DNA of 64,000 nucleotides from Macrolepiota albuminosa (Eukaryota; Basidiomycota; Agaricomycetes; Agaricales; Agaricaceae): NCBI GenBank assembly GCA_027475525.1, contig JAMWFC010000049.1:3580947-3644946 (forward strand), written 5' to 3'. Position 1 is the first letter of the stretch; every line of letters starts with the position of its first letter. Positions 19,072 to 31,400 of the stretch are shown piece after piece. A program made the position numbers and the translations under genes. Under the pieces are notes generated by a model, which ran no database searches, had not been told where the DNA came from, and saw nothing but the letters and a program-made list of their open reading frames with translations.

Positions 19072-19592
19072 CGCGAAGACTGATGGAATCGAGTTGATGC
19101 ATAAGTAATTTATAGGACACGGGAAGTGTTTCGATTAGCGACAGCATGGGAGGACTTTTCTCAAGGAGCCAGGACCCTAACAGGAGCGCTAGCCAATCAA
19201 AAGTGCTTAACTTATTCTGGGTCCCTCCAAAAAGGGAATCGACATTCGATGTTCAGCGCTTACTCACAACCGCGCTAAACGGACATAAGCGATCACTGGT
19301 TTTCTATTTCTTTATACGCGCTACTTCTTACATGGATCCGCTTATTTATTTCCAGACAGTTCCTATTTTCTACTTAGGCTGGCGCGGTAATGGCTATTGG
19401 ACCGCGTCGGCAAAGGGGTTTTTGCGCTGTGATGATCTACTGAGCGTTTCCCCTTTTTACTTATTTTCTTTTGATTACTTACAAACTGACGATTTGAAGC
19501 CAAGGGAGGCGTTTATTATAGGATCACACACTACAAAGTTCGTATCAAAAAGACAAAGTCCATAAAAGTTTAAAAGCGCTAAGGGTCGGCAA
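19072..19592 (-). promoter_or_regulatory. Promoter of A2 gene 2 and 3' flank of gene 1
   Basis: From about 19288 rightward the sequence is almost identical to A1 (2990-3151); from there to gene 2 it diverges apart from the CCAAT box, the TATA box and the last 35 bases before the ATG. This is one edge of the diverged cassette. AATAAA of gene 1 is conserved (minus strand, near 19517). Confidence 0.6.
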
Positions 19593-20808
19593 CTACGGAT
19601 CATACTCGGGAAGGGCGGGATCGCCCAAAGGAAGCAAGTCCCCATCCTGGATCGAGTTACTCGCTTGCCACTCAAGTGCAGCTGTAATATCGTCATGAAG
19701 CTCAAGAAGGAGGCGCTCGCGCCGAGCTAAGGTGGAAACGCGAGGACGCAGGTTGGCAAGTTCGCGACCAACAGCTTCGGTCGCATCCTCGATATGACGG
19801 AGTTGCTGGCGAAGGTCGGCAGAAGGACGGAGAGGGGTAACGGGATAGGAGAACTCGTCCCCGAGCCAAGGGAAGGCATCGCCAGAAACTCGCATGGCGG
19901 GAGGGGGCGTCCAAAAGGGATCGAACTTATGGAAGGTTAGAAAAGGGGAGAAAAGGGGAACAAACAAAGACGGACGTACCCGGACAGTTACAGGTGCACG
20001 GGGTGTCCACTCATGGCGCTCGTCGCCGGGGGACATAGCTCTGGCGGAAGAAAGATGGATGCCGTAGGGAGGCAAGTATCTCCAGCGGCGACGACGCTCA
20101 CCTTCCGGCACCAGGGTTCCTTCGGATTCTGGTGCCGCAGAAGTCTCCCAACTACTAGGAAAAGAAGAGGAGCTGTGGGAAGGAGTAAGGGACGGAGTAA
20201 TAGGGAGAGCAACCAGAGTGTCGCTAGCCGCAACCGACTTGGGGGCAGGGGTAGCGCCAGCGTCAGACATAACGACATCTTCGGCAGCAGGGATAGCCAC
20301 GACGGCGGGAACAGGAGTGGGGGACCTATCAGTCAAGAAGTTAGCACGCGAAGAAAAGAGAAGTTAGGAAAATGCGTACTGGTTACCACTGGGGCCACTC
20401 TGACGAGGGTTAGCGGCGATAGGGGGAGTAAGGCAAAGCAGGAGAGCGCGTACCGCCAATAGCGCATCGGCATCAACAACGGGCTCAGCTTCATCATCAT
20501 CCTCTCCCTCGGCATCCCTCTCAGTGCCCTCCCCCTCATCCGTAGAAGACTCGGTCGAAGACAAAACCACAGGTGTAGCGGGCGCTAGCTCGCGGCGCTT
20601 ACCAGGGCTCTTGCCAGGCGACGCGACAACAGGCTTACGCTTCGAAAGGACGGGACGACGAGGAGAGCGAGCAAAAGGTGCCGCCATGGTAGTACCATCC
20701 TGGGTAGTCGGCAGCGCCAGGCTGGCTGCGCTGATTACCGTGGGTTGGTGAGTAGCCGCCAGATCACGTTGCTGCAGCACAAAGTCCCGGGCGTTACGAA
20801 TCAACACC

Positions 20809-20962
20809 GCGCGCTCATAGTTCCTTTGCATAATGGCGTCCCTACCATGTTCACGAGTACGAATCCCGTTGAAGGCGCAGCCTCGGCGCGCTCATAGTTC
20901 CTTTGCATAATGGCGTCCCTACCATGTTCACGAGTACGAATCCCGTTGAAGGCGCAGCCTCG
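20809..20962. repeat. Exact 77-bp tandem repeat, probable assembly join
   Basis: Units 20809-20885 and 20886-20962 are identical and abut directly; A1 and A3 have a single copy. The same unit length occurs at 54794-54947 and flanks the N gap, pointing to an unmerged k-mer overlap. Confidence 0.8.
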
Positions 20963-21878
20963 TTTCAACGCATCACACCGATAGCAAGGCAGAGACGCGG
21001 TAGGAAACCAGCAGCCCTCAGGGTCGTTCTCAGACCAACACTTGTCACACTAAGAAAGAAGTCAACGACGGCATGAACCTACTAAGGGGCAAACCAGTGC
21101 TTACCGCACCAATCTTTGCCCTAAACGCGCGACGCTCCAAGGGCGCAACGGTAACCTTCTTCTTGCCGCCTAGTACTTGGACACCAGCCGGGACGCCGGT
21201 ATCAATAACGGTAGTATCACGGTGAAGATGCAAAAGGTCGTGAAGCTCCGCGTCGGTGAACATGGTCTGGTTAGGCGCCTATCGACATTAACATTTAGGC
21301 GCTAAAGTCTAGCGACAACGAGCAAAGCACTTACGACATACAAAGGGGGAACACGAGCAGGGAGATTGATCTGGGAGGGGAGAAGTCAGAAAAACGGAGT
21401 AAGGAAGATAGGGAAGGAACACACGGTACGTTTGGGAGAACTAGCACGAGCAGGAGGCGCTCGTTCAATAACAATGGCGAAATTACGCGGGGGACCGTGA
21501 GAAGTTGGGCGCGTCGGACCGGGTCGTGGCTTGCTACGAGAAATGGCAATACGTTTGATGGCCGAATGAGGAGGGGCAGTGCAAACGGGAGAAGCAGCGC
21601 TTGTGGCGGGGCGAGTGGAAGAAGCAGCGCCACAAAAAGGGCTGCCAAGAACGGAAGGAGGCGGAACAGAAGTCGAAGAAGGAGGGGCGGTAGGAACAGA
21701 AGGGACAGTAGAGGCCGATGGGGCAGTAGGAAGACTGGCGACGGTGGGAGACGTGGCAACCGACTACTCAAGGATTAACAGTGGAAAAAGGGGGAGGAAA
21801 AGGAAGGACTTACTTCGCTGACCTCGGTACTAGCCAACAACGCGTCGATCTCGTCAGATAAGGAGGGAGCCTAGTATG

Positions 21879-21897
21879 GGCGCTGAACCTTAGCGCC
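21879..21897. repeat. 19-bp inverted repeat in A2 gene 1 intron 1
   Basis: GGCGCTG-AACCT-TAGCGCC, one arm mismatch. A further partial site GGCGCTA-AAGTC-TAGCGAC lies at 21298-21316 in intron 4. Confidence 0.7.
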
Positions 21898-22295
21898 ACA
21901 AAGCCAAAATCAAACTTAGAAACTTACGAAAAGGTCCGCAAAAGGGCGCAACCAATCGGCACCCTCGAACTCACGGTACCAGGCCACACACTACTCGCGA
22001 ACCTCGTCACCCCGCTCCCAGGAACGGTCGGAGCCGTGGACCACGAGCCAGCGTCGATAAAGCTGCATAATGCCAGGGACGGTTTGTGGCGCATCGGCGG
22101 GACCGACAGACTTAGCGCAATCAAATAAATAGGAGGCCTTAGCCAGGAAATTGCGGAGAGCAGAGGCATTGAAAGAAGTGGACATGCTGGAAAGATGGGA
22201 AGGAAAACACGGGAAGGTGAAGTACGGAAAACGACTTTTATAAGGCGCCGGCGGCATTATACGGACCGTAGCGCAGTCAAATTAACGACGGCGTT

Positions 22296-22331
22296 TGACT
22301 GAGGACAGTCAATTTTTCAGTTGGGGGGAGA
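22296..22331 (+). promoter_or_regulatory. Hairpin and polypurine tract of A2
   Basis: TGACTG-AGGA-CAGTCA (22296-22311) is followed by TTGGGGGGAGA ending at 22331, directly before the 3' LTR. Confidence 0.85.
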
Positions 22332-23374
22332 TGATAGGCTTCTACTCGGACTGAGCACATCAAGGGACATTATAGGCCGACCAACACTTGACACACTAAA
22401 GGCTCTAGCGACCAGCCTTGGGTACAGAGCAGCCCTAGCGCGGGCGCTCTATGGCAAGACTTATCTATTCATCTCAATCACCAGTATCAGCCCCTCAGCG
22501 CACTCCACTCAGTTACTTTGAAGACCAAGAAGACTCAGGACTCATAGCGCTAGCATAACGGCGGGAGGTGACTCTGACCAAACCCCGATCAGTACTGGAA
22601 GGAGTTAGCAATTGGCGCTGTCAATCACCGAGGCACCTCAATCAGAAGTCTAAAAGAATCAATGACGACGAGACAGGATACACGCAGACCCGACATTTAA
22701 ATTTATCAAAAGATGGTACAATGTTTAGCACCGGAATTAGCGCTCACGGCGTCTGTCGAGGATTCCCCGACCATACCCCGGGACGGCATGGCCAATTAAA
22801 TTACATCAAAAAGTGAGCAAACTCGTACCACTTCTAAGTAGTTTTAGAGTCGCCGTTGGTTGCCGTCACCCATGTGCTGCAGGTCGCCGTTGACAGGTGG
22901 CCGTTAGCTACAGTCACGAAGAGAGGCGCTAATTGGTAGCGCCGTCAATGGACTTATTTTGGAAATAATGTAGCGCATAGTATAAAAACTAGCTACTTGC
23001 CATGTATATAACAACGAATCGTAACCTCTTGAGCACCCAGTTACACTTAGCGTTCAAATCGCGCTAGCGTTGCCTGACTTTGTCACCAAGTTTGGCGCTA
23101 GCTCTGTCTATCTCGTCTTTGTCGTTTACGGTGCCACCTACGGGCACGCTATGCTGTGCTATTCGTTTATTTCTCTATAACTTCTCCTAAGCTACGACAC
23201 TTACTACTTGCTAGGTAGCACCCGAGGCGCTACCGTCTAGCGCATCGCCCTATCACCTCTGCTCGAGCACACCGGGACCCTGCCGGGACTCCTCACAAAC
23301 CTGTACGCCAGGCGCTGGAGATGGCGTTGTACTGCGTATACGTCCAGCGCACCCAACCACAGTTGGCGTCATCA
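22332..23374 (+). repeat. 3' LTR of A2 (1,043 bp)
   Basis: It begins TGATAGGC and ends GGCGTCATCA. TATA box TATAAAA at 22981-22987. It differs from A1/A3 LTRs at scattered sites, several of them CpG transitions. Confidence 0.95.
22925..22943. repeat. 19-bp inverted repeat upstream of A2 LTR TATA box
   Basis: GGCGCTA-ATTGG-TAGCGCC has perfect arms 37 bp upstream of TATAAAA. The downstream LTR site is 23226-23244 (GGCGCTA-CCGTC-TAGCGCA). Confidence 0.85.
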
Positions 23375-24413
23375 TCGCAACCCACGATTTGTTGTTTGTA
23401 AGACAGTCCCTGGAAGCCAACGGCCTCGATTGAAGCCTGCTGGACAATTGCCAGCAAAGGATAATCGACCCTTTTTGGGTCAGAATCAAGTAGCACCGAG
23501 AGGAGTGGTGGTGCCTGTACCGCGTATAGCGGGCAAAACTGCTGGGGTTCCAGGAGCGGCCCAGAGAAGGCCTGCCGGGGACCCCTCCGCATGCTACAAC
23601 TGTGGCAGGAGCGGGCATTTTGCTAAGGAGTGTCCTGTCCCTCCTAAGGCACACATCCGAGTGGCCCATACGGCTGTGGCACCTAGCGATGTTGTCAGTG
23701 ACGATGAGGACGACGAGATCGTTGAGGAAGCGGAGGAAGAACCGCAAGTAGAAGCTGACGGGTCGGAAGTGGATGACGCCGAGAGCGTCCAGATTGATGG
23801 CGACGAATATGTTGCAGTGGATGTGTATGACAGCGACTACTATGCTTGTGATGACAAGGAGGAACACTTGTTTGCACTGACGGAGTGCCGTGGAGATCAG
23901 CGCGTCCGAATGAGACGCGTAACCCTGCAGAAGGCAACTAATAAGTTGCAGTGGCCACGCTATACTCCTGAAGAGAAGGAGTGCCTGGTCACGTATGTTG
24001 ATGTCAACAAACATCCGGCATGGACGTTGTGGGACTCTGGGAGTACCACTACGGGCATTACGCCCCAGTTTGCTCACGTCAACGCGATTCGCGTTCATGA
24101 ACTGGAGGAGCCATTGATGCTCCAGCTGGGGACTGTGGGAAGTCGCGCTATGGTGCAGTTTGGCGCGGAGGTGAGAATAAAGATGTCAGGGACGTTGACG
24201 AAAGAATACGTGGATATAGCAAATTTTGATCGCTACGACATGATTATCGGTACGCCGTTCATGCGTAAGAACAAGGTGTCGCTGGATTTTGTGAACGACA
24301 TGGTCGTTGTGAATGGTACACCTTTGAAGGTGGAGAAAGTGGTGTTGAACGATACAGATGGTCGTTTGAGGCGCTATTGCGCAACTGAAAAGCGGCGTGA
24401 TGAGCGCAACTGA
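23375..24413 (+). CDS. gag: gag (C-terminal part) and protease of B1
   Basis: The frame is open from the A2 junction (RNPRFVV) to TGA 24411; the capsid part lies left of the window. A canonical zinc knuckle CYNCGRSGHFAKEC (C-X2-C-X4-H-X4-C) is at 23592-23633. An acidic linker follows, with DGDEYVAVDVYD shared with B2 and the B3 relic. The aspartic protease has the DSGST site (about 24033) and core IIGTPFMRKNKV. The TGA is followed by CTAG and the same frame stays open for about 240 codons, suggesting readthrough into pol. Confidence 0.85.
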
Positions 24414-24417
24414 CTAG
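24411..24417 (+). promoter_or_regulatory. Candidate stop-codon readthrough site UGA-CUA-G (B1)
   Basis: TGACTAG separates gag-protease from pol in the same frame. UGA CUA is an established leaky stop context in fungi and animals. B2 has TGACTGG at the aligned position (54085). Confidence 0.6.
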
Positions 24418-27400
24418 ATGGTCGCAGGAGAGCGACTGTACAGGAGGTGGAGGACAAACAGGCCCCACCAAAAAGCCTGCCGGCAGATTCGCCGGCTATA
24501 CTGATGTCTGAGGAAGAGTTTCAAGGAACTCTGAAGAAGGGGAAGCACCCGGATGTGATCGGGTGTACCAATGGAAAGCCTAAACAGGCTGGACAGTGCA
24601 AGAATGAGCGTGGTAAACGCGGGGTGGAGTCGCTGGAATGCCAGCAGACTAGCTCTCGAGTGAAGGTTGAGGACCTCGTCAAGGACGAAGTATACAGTAC
24701 GATGGGAACTGTGGGTAGCACAAGGTTGCTAATGGATCGACCAGTGCCTCGGCCAGGAGTGCAATGGGCGTATGACCCACAAATGCCACGGGAGTGGAAT
24801 GAGTTGGTAGTGTCAATGGTGACGCACGCTATGGGAAGTGGGCAAGCGACCCAGACGGGAGAAGTGTACTGTCACGCACGAGAGGACGAGATTTCCGAAA
24901 CATCGGATATCGTATTTGACGGATTTTTGCTGAAAGCGAGAAGTGTGCAGTTGTCGGCGAGTACGACGAGGAAGCAACCAGTTGTAAGATTGAATCCGGG
25001 AGATCTCACAGAGGAGCACGTACGTGCCTTACAGGAGCGATTTGAACCAAAGGTTCAACCGCATGTAGCACGCGTAACCAAAGGGAAAGGTAAGGCTTTG
25101 AGCCTTACAGAGGAGGGATATTCCTCAATTGCGCCAGCAATGGCAATTGGAGTTTGCTGATATCGTCAATGGAACGAAGGAAGAGCTTCCTCCGTGGCGG
25201 GAGGTTAATCATGAGATCAACCTCATTGACGATAACAAGCAGTACAAGTATCATTTGCCTCGCTGCCCATGAGCACTTCAGGATCAACTTCGTGAAAAGA
25301 CGAATAGATACATAAACGCGAAGTGGTGGGAACCACGACCAGCGGTGCAAGCTGCACCATTGCTTTGTATTCCCAAGAAGGATGGAATGTTACAGACTGC
25401 ATTGGATGCGCGACAGCGCAATGATAATACCGTCAAGGATGTAACACCTCTTCCAGATCAGGAAGTGATACGAGAAGATGTCGCGACAGCGAAGTATCGG
25501 TCGAAAATCGACCTCACAGACGCGTACGAACAGGTTCGCATCCGCGAAGAGGATATACCGAAGACACTGTTCTTGTCCCTGATGGGGACGTTTGTGAGTA
25601 ACATCATGCAGATTGGTGATTGTAATGCACCGGCGACATTTCAGAGGTTAATGACCTCAATCTTCCGAGATGTAATCAGGAAGTTTATGCACGTCTATTT
25701 AGACGATATATTCATATTTTCTGACTCCATTGAGGAGCATGAGCAGCACCTACGAGTCGTATTTGAACAACTACGGAAGGCCAGCCTCTATCTCAAATGG
25801 AAGAAGTGCGAGTTGTACACAACGAGTATAGATTGTCTCGGTCACGTCATTGACGAGAAGGGCATTCATCCAGATACAGATAAGCTCGACCGAATCCAAG
25901 AGTGGCGTACTCCACGCACATATAATGATATCCAACAATTTGTCGGACTGGTGAACTACATTGGCAATTTCTTGCCAGACATCACTGCATACACTGGGCC
26001 ACTTATGGCCATGACCCAGAATGGGTCACCGTTTCATTGGAGACCACTGCATCAGTGGTGTTTTGAGATGATTAAGTGCATATGCGTGAAAACGCCAGTC
26101 ATCCGGCCAATTGACCCACGCATCGATGAGCCCATCTGGCTCATTTGCAATGCGTCAAAGACTGGGGTTGGGGCCATGTTTGGCCAGGGTAAAACATGGC
26201 AGACTTGCCGACCAGCGGGATTTATGTCCCATAAATTCACTGCTGCTCAGCAGAACTATGCTGTGCACGAGTTAGAAACACTCGCAATCCTGGAAGCCCT
26301 CCTAAAGTGGGAGGATAAACTGATGGGATATAAGATCCATATTATCACGGATCACAAAGCACTAGAGTTCTTCAAGACTCAGGTGCACCTGTCTCCGCGA
26401 CAACGTCGCTGGATCAACTACATGTCGCGGTACCAGTTCGACATCACCTATGTAAAAGGTGAATTGAACAAAGTGGCGGATTGCCTATCTCGATATTTCG
26501 AGAGTGATACTCGAGATGACGTCCATGACGCACATGACTATGTCCAGGCGGACAAACGTATTGACCCAGAGGGCGAGGATTTGCCTCTGCATCGATTCCA
26601 TGAAATCAGGGAACATAGGGTCGAGGTACACGCCATGCGAGCGCAGGAAACACGTCGCAGTAAGCGACTGCACGAACAGCGAGAGACTCGCGATATCGAA
26701 GCCCAGGTGCTAGTAGATCATGAGGTCCCTCAGCCAAGTGAAGAGACGAGGCAAGAGGTGCCTACAAGAGGTACTGATATGACGCTCCAGCAAGCGCTGG
26801 AGTCACAGGACCATATGCCTGCACCGGCCGACTTGGGCAATGCGCAATTCCGCACACGTATCCAGCAAGGATACAAGGATGATAATCTCTTCGTAGAGAT
26901 TCTGAACAATATCCAAGCGCATCCGCGCTTCAGGATGGAGCAGCAGCTCGTCTACCTTACCAGACCCACAGGGTCCAAAGTCATCTGCATTCCCCGGGAG
27001 AGGTCGTTGATTACGACTATCCTGGACCAGGCCTATAGAGTAGTGGGCCACTTCGGAACTCAGAAAACGCTGGACTATATGCGATGCTGGTACTGGTGGC
27101 TGCAAATGGCCAAAGAGACAAGCCAATTCTGCTCGACGTGCGAGCTATGTCAACAGTCAAAAGTATCGACTTTGAAGCCACCGGGAAAGCTCCATTCGCT
27201 ACCCATACCGGTCAAACCTTGGGATTTGATTGGGATGGACTTTATAGGTCCGTTCCCCGAGTCGAAAGGCTTTAACTACCTGTGGGTAGTGATCTGCAGA
27301 ATAACCAGTATGGTCCATCTCATTCCGGTGAGAACCACCATGACCGCGTCAGACTTGTCATGGATCTATCTCAAGGAGATAGTACACCTCCATGGACTGC

Positions 27401-28317
27401 CAAGTTCAATTGTAAGCGATCGAGACGCTAAGTTCACTTTCAAATGGTGGAAGGAGTTGCACAAACTGCTCAGAGCAAAGTTGCTCATGTCAACGTCGTT
27501 TCATCTGCAAACGGATGGTCAAACTGAACGCGCAAATAGAAATATCGCACAAATCTTGCGAGCATTTGTACGTCCTGATCAGAAGGACTGGGTGGATTGA
27601 TGTCCCCTCGTGGAATTCGTGATAAACGCGAGTATATCAGAAACTACCGGGTATTCACCCTTTGAACTCAACAATGGCTACATGCCATCCATGATTCGTG
27701 AACTTCGTATGGACGAAGTCATTCATGTGGGAGTACAGCAGTTTGCGCGCAACGCGCTAAGGAATCTGGCAGATGCCCATGACGTGATTATAGAATCGCG
27801 TGTATGGCAAACCAAACATGCGAATAATCGCAGACGTGATGAGCCAGACATCGAGAAAGGGAGCCTAGTGTACCTTTCGATGAAGAACCTGAACCTGCCG
27901 AAAGGCAGGGCGAGTAAACTGTGTCCAAAATGGATTGGACCATATAAGGTCCTCGAGGCGGAGCTGAGCACGTCTAACTACGTGCTGGAACTACCCCAGG
28001 CGCTGCAAGCGCGCAGGATAGTGCCCAAGTTCCACATGTCGCTATTGCAACCGTATATGGCCAGTAGTGATGCACTATTTCCTAATCACGCAACCTCGGA
28101 GCCGTATGACTTTGGAACTGGCAATGACCAGGAGTGGTTCGTAGATGACCTCATAGGTCATCGGTGGACAAAGGGAAGCCTCGAATTCGAGGTGAGGTGG
28201 AGCCTAGGTGATACTACCTGGGAACCGCTAGTGAACTGCAAAGACCTTGCAGCAATGGACAGATACCTAGAGTTGCAGGGCGTGAAACGCCCTCAACAGC
28301 TAGCAAAACACGCATAA
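24414..28317 (+). pseudogene. pol: pol of B1: RT-RNase H-integrase-chromodomain, with three disabling changes
   Basis: After the UGA the frame runs through a linker to about 25118. There an extra G in a GAGGAGGG run shifts the frame just before the block LRQQWQ. TGA at 25271 aligns to CGC in B2, and TGA at 27598 aligns to TGG in B2. Domains are RT with YLDD (about 25694), RNase H (TDHKALEFFKTQ, then DCLSRYFE), integrase zinc finger (HFGTQKT ... CELC), D,D-E core (GMDFIGPF, SDRDAKF, GQTERANRN), and a C-terminal module ending in a chromodomain-like stretch (EWFVDDLIGHRW ... FEVRWSLGDTTWEPL). Chromodomains target integration to chromatin. The real end is TAA 28315. Confidence 0.9.
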
Positions 28318-28480
28318 TGCACGTGTGGTGGTGGAATGTGGACGAAGTCCACTTTGATCGCCGGTGAGAGGGCAGGTGGCGTGTATTTGTGGTTGTTTAC
28401 ACCACTAGCAGAGTTGGGAGATTGTTTTTTTTTCTTGCTTTTCTCATTCCCAATACACGTAGTCTACGTGTTTAGTTAAA
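28318..28480 (+). promoter_or_regulatory. pol-ORF3 interval of B1 with perfect palindromes
   Basis: It contains GTGGAC-GAA-GTCCAC (28338-28352) and ACACGTAG-T-CTACGTGT (28455-28471, 8+1+8, perfect) just before ORF3. B2 has a different 17-nt perfect palindrome in the equivalent gap. Role unknown. Confidence 0.55.
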
Positions 28481-31400
28481 ATGGCCTATTGGGGGCCGCA
28501 AAAGGGTGATCAGAGCCGGCAAGGCTCTAGTGGAGGGGGGAGACCCCTGAACATACAAAATTGTGATTACCCCAATCAGTACCAGAGGCAGCCGCCATAT
28601 CCGGCGGTAAGCCAGTTTCAGTCAGCAGGCGTGGCCTATCCAGGCCGTGCCGAGCCACTTCCTTACCAGACACCCCTCCACTCGCAAGAGATGGAGGTCG
28701 ATGACGAAGGGCGCTATGGGTGCCCGGAGGACAGCACGTGCCACGAGCGCTATTATCAGGAACCGTCGGCACGTCCAGTTGCGTCGCATCTGACGTATGC
28801 GGGCGTGGTGACGGGGCTGCTGTCAGTACCATGGGCGCATCAGCCCGTGGAAGAGTCATATGGGGAGCCTGCGCCACAAGCGCAGAGTGTAGCAGTGCCA
28901 GACGTGCTGTTGGGCAGACTGGAAGCAGCAGGACAGCCAGTCCCTGCAACTACGTCCTTCCTGCAGGACAGTTTGGCTGTGATGGTAATGGAGGGATTGC
29001 TCGACCAGATCGAGCTGATGAAGAGGCAGCGCATCGCAGCGCTGGAGCAGATCAAACGCACGTCTAAGTGCAAAATCGCCACGAGTGAGGAATCGACCAC
29101 TGAGGTCAAGAGGGCTAGATATCAGCCCAGTCGACCGGTCGCCCCTCCACAGGCAAGGATGCCGTCGGAAGCACAATTCGCGTGCCATGAGCAGCCTGCT
29201 CAGCCCGTGGCTTTGTCATCGCTGTTACTCAAGTCGGGCCCGCAGGCCTCTTCAGAGTCGCTGGCTGCCGTCAGTGAACCCTTGGCAGGTCTGTCTCTGG
29301 GTCAGCGGGAAGCCGCCTCATCTCGGGCCCCGCCTAGGGGGTCCAAAACCGTTGTTGTGGTGCCAAGAGCGCCCATTACTGTCACTCCTCGCGCTGGGCC
29401 TGGAGGGAATACTCTGGCGCGAAATGCGCCTGCCCCTCCGGTGGCTCAGCCACAACCAGAATCGTCCGCCCTGACCAAGTCGGGGCCGTCTCGTCAACGC
29501 CGCGGCCGCAAGCCGCCTCTTGATGCCTCCAAATTGGAGGTTATACTCTTTCCTGCTGGCATTCCCGCACGAGCGGGAGAAGTCCAGATGTTGTTCATGC
29601 TGCCGGTATTTGTACCGGCCCCACCAGAAAAGTATCCCGTGGTCGTCTTGACCCCAGACCCCCGTATGCCAGAGCAGTATGATGGTCTGGTGGCGACCTC
29701 GAGAGGGAAGACTAGGCCTGATAAAGGCAAAAAACCAGTACCATCCCTGTCTGACAAGAGCGACTATGGAGAGTTGAGTTCGGAGCAGAAGGAGGACAGG
29801 GAGGAGGGGGAATCGGCCGTGGACCGATTCCAACGAGTATTGCGCAATAAGTGCATTGCAAAGAAGAAGACGACTCATGCCAAGGAGCTAAAGGCCCAGA
29901 AGTCTAGGGCCAAGGATGAATGCTCGGGGAGGATCCCCAATGGCTTGAGGGTGAAGGTGTGGGGTCTGCTTGATATCGAGCGAGTGAACTCGTGCTTTAG
30001 AGGAGCACTCAGCCATTGCACCTATTATTTGTATGCCACAAATACGGTGTTGATGGGAGCTGACGCCAATAGAGTGGTGTCATATGAATATTCCTCTGGC
30101 CATCCTGCCCACATCCCGGGCACGATTGTGTATAAGCATGCCCCACGCAGTCTTCCCCGCACTCCGCTAGAGATGGACCGGCTCTATAAGTATTACGCCA
30201 ATGTGCACGTCCCACGTCGCGACAGAATTGTCACGTATATGTTGATCACAGAGCTCCAGATGTTTGCGCAGCGAACAGTGGAGGCTCTGCATGATCGAAC
30301 CATGCAGCTCCTGATGAAGGAGCCTAGGTACCAAGAACTCGTCAACCCGATGCAGGGCCCTGACGACCTCGCTCTTGTCGAGCGACGACACATTCCGGGG
30401 CGCTTTTTGCGCACAAAAGACAATGGCACCACGGCGTTGCACGTAATGCACGCTTAGGATCCAGCCACACCGTTTGACCTTGACCAACTGGTGCAGTACA
30501 CGCTGGTCTTTGGCCGACCTGGGTTGGAAAATACCTATCAAGGTATCGCTGTTGATCATGCCTATCGCATGCACTGGCGGACCCTCTTTGGGTTCGCCTT
30601 ATATCGAGCATTGTGCGCTAACAGTGCAGCCAAGCCGGTGATCGTGCAACGCATGACCCTCGTCATGGCCCGTCCAGGGCTTTATCGAGAGGCGATTGCC
30701 TCATATGATGCCATGTTCCCCAAGCAGCCATTTGAGCCCCAACGTGGGCCGCAGCTCAAAATTCACCAGGTTCACGTGCCTGACGACCATGCACGGAACT
30801 TCTCCAATGACGACACGTTACGCGTCCTTCTACACAACCGGATCCCGCTGGAATGGGTGGACCATGCGTACATGTACAGCGTAGTCTTCCTGGAACAGCA
30901 GTTCCACTCCCCTACGATGTCAATGGACATCTTCAAGCAGGTCGACGACGAGCGCATGGAGCACCTCTCCAAGTATGGCACTCCTGCTGCAATCCCGCAA
31001 TGGGATGGATGGCGGGAGATGACTGAAGACGATCACTATTGTCTTATGTTCAAGCACCACGAGGAGAGCAAGCTCCCAGAAAACCCTGAGGCCAACGGCC
31101 TCTACTACTTGATTGGCATGGACCCAAATCGGGTCAACCTCCTAAAACGCTTGGCAGCGCATGACCTGCCAACAGTGGACATGGACCCAGGCCGGGTCAA
31201 TCTCCTGTCACGCACGGCAGAGCAGGGTACGCTCACCACCACAGCTTCAGCAATTAACGTCGCACTAACAGAGCCTATGGTGGTAGACACGCCTGCAGTC
31301 GAGGGGCCTATAACCCCACCGAGGACGGAATCGGCACCTCCCCCTCCCACGATTAACGTCGCACTGGAGGAGGAGGCAATGGTGACTGAGATGGGCATGG

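Larger units (their letters stand above)
19593..22185 (-). pseudogene. Antisense accessory gene 1 of A2 (Zn2Cys6-like), disrupted
   Basis: Same exon plan as A1 gene 1 and near-identical sequence, from ATG 22185 to TAG 19593. A nonsense codon (TGG to TAG, 21993-21991) truncates exon 1 after about 64 residues. A 77-bp exact tandem repeat (20809-20962) lies in the exon just after the zinc-cluster codons and would shift the frame; it is probably an assembly artefact. The true genomic copy may therefore carry only the nonsense change. Confidence 0.8.
12209..23374 (+). mobile_element. LTR retrotransposon A2 (family A), 5' part outside the window
   Basis: Plus-strand element split by A1 inside gag. 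Visible parts are gag from the zinc knuckle on, pol, the antisense gene block (minus strand), PPT and the 3' LTR. It sits in the gag gene of B1; the bases after its LTR are TCGC, the expected 4-bp duplication if its left end could be seen. Pol has three nonsense codons and a mutated RT active site, so this copy is dead. Genes 2 and 3 are far more diverged from A1/A3 than the rest. Confidence 0.9.

Noticed and set aside
20809..20962. Tandem duplication as a real mutation in the zinc-cluster exon of A2 gene 1
   Set aside because: The unit is exactly 77 bp, as at two other joins including the N gap, and sister copies have one unit; an assembly artefact is more likely.
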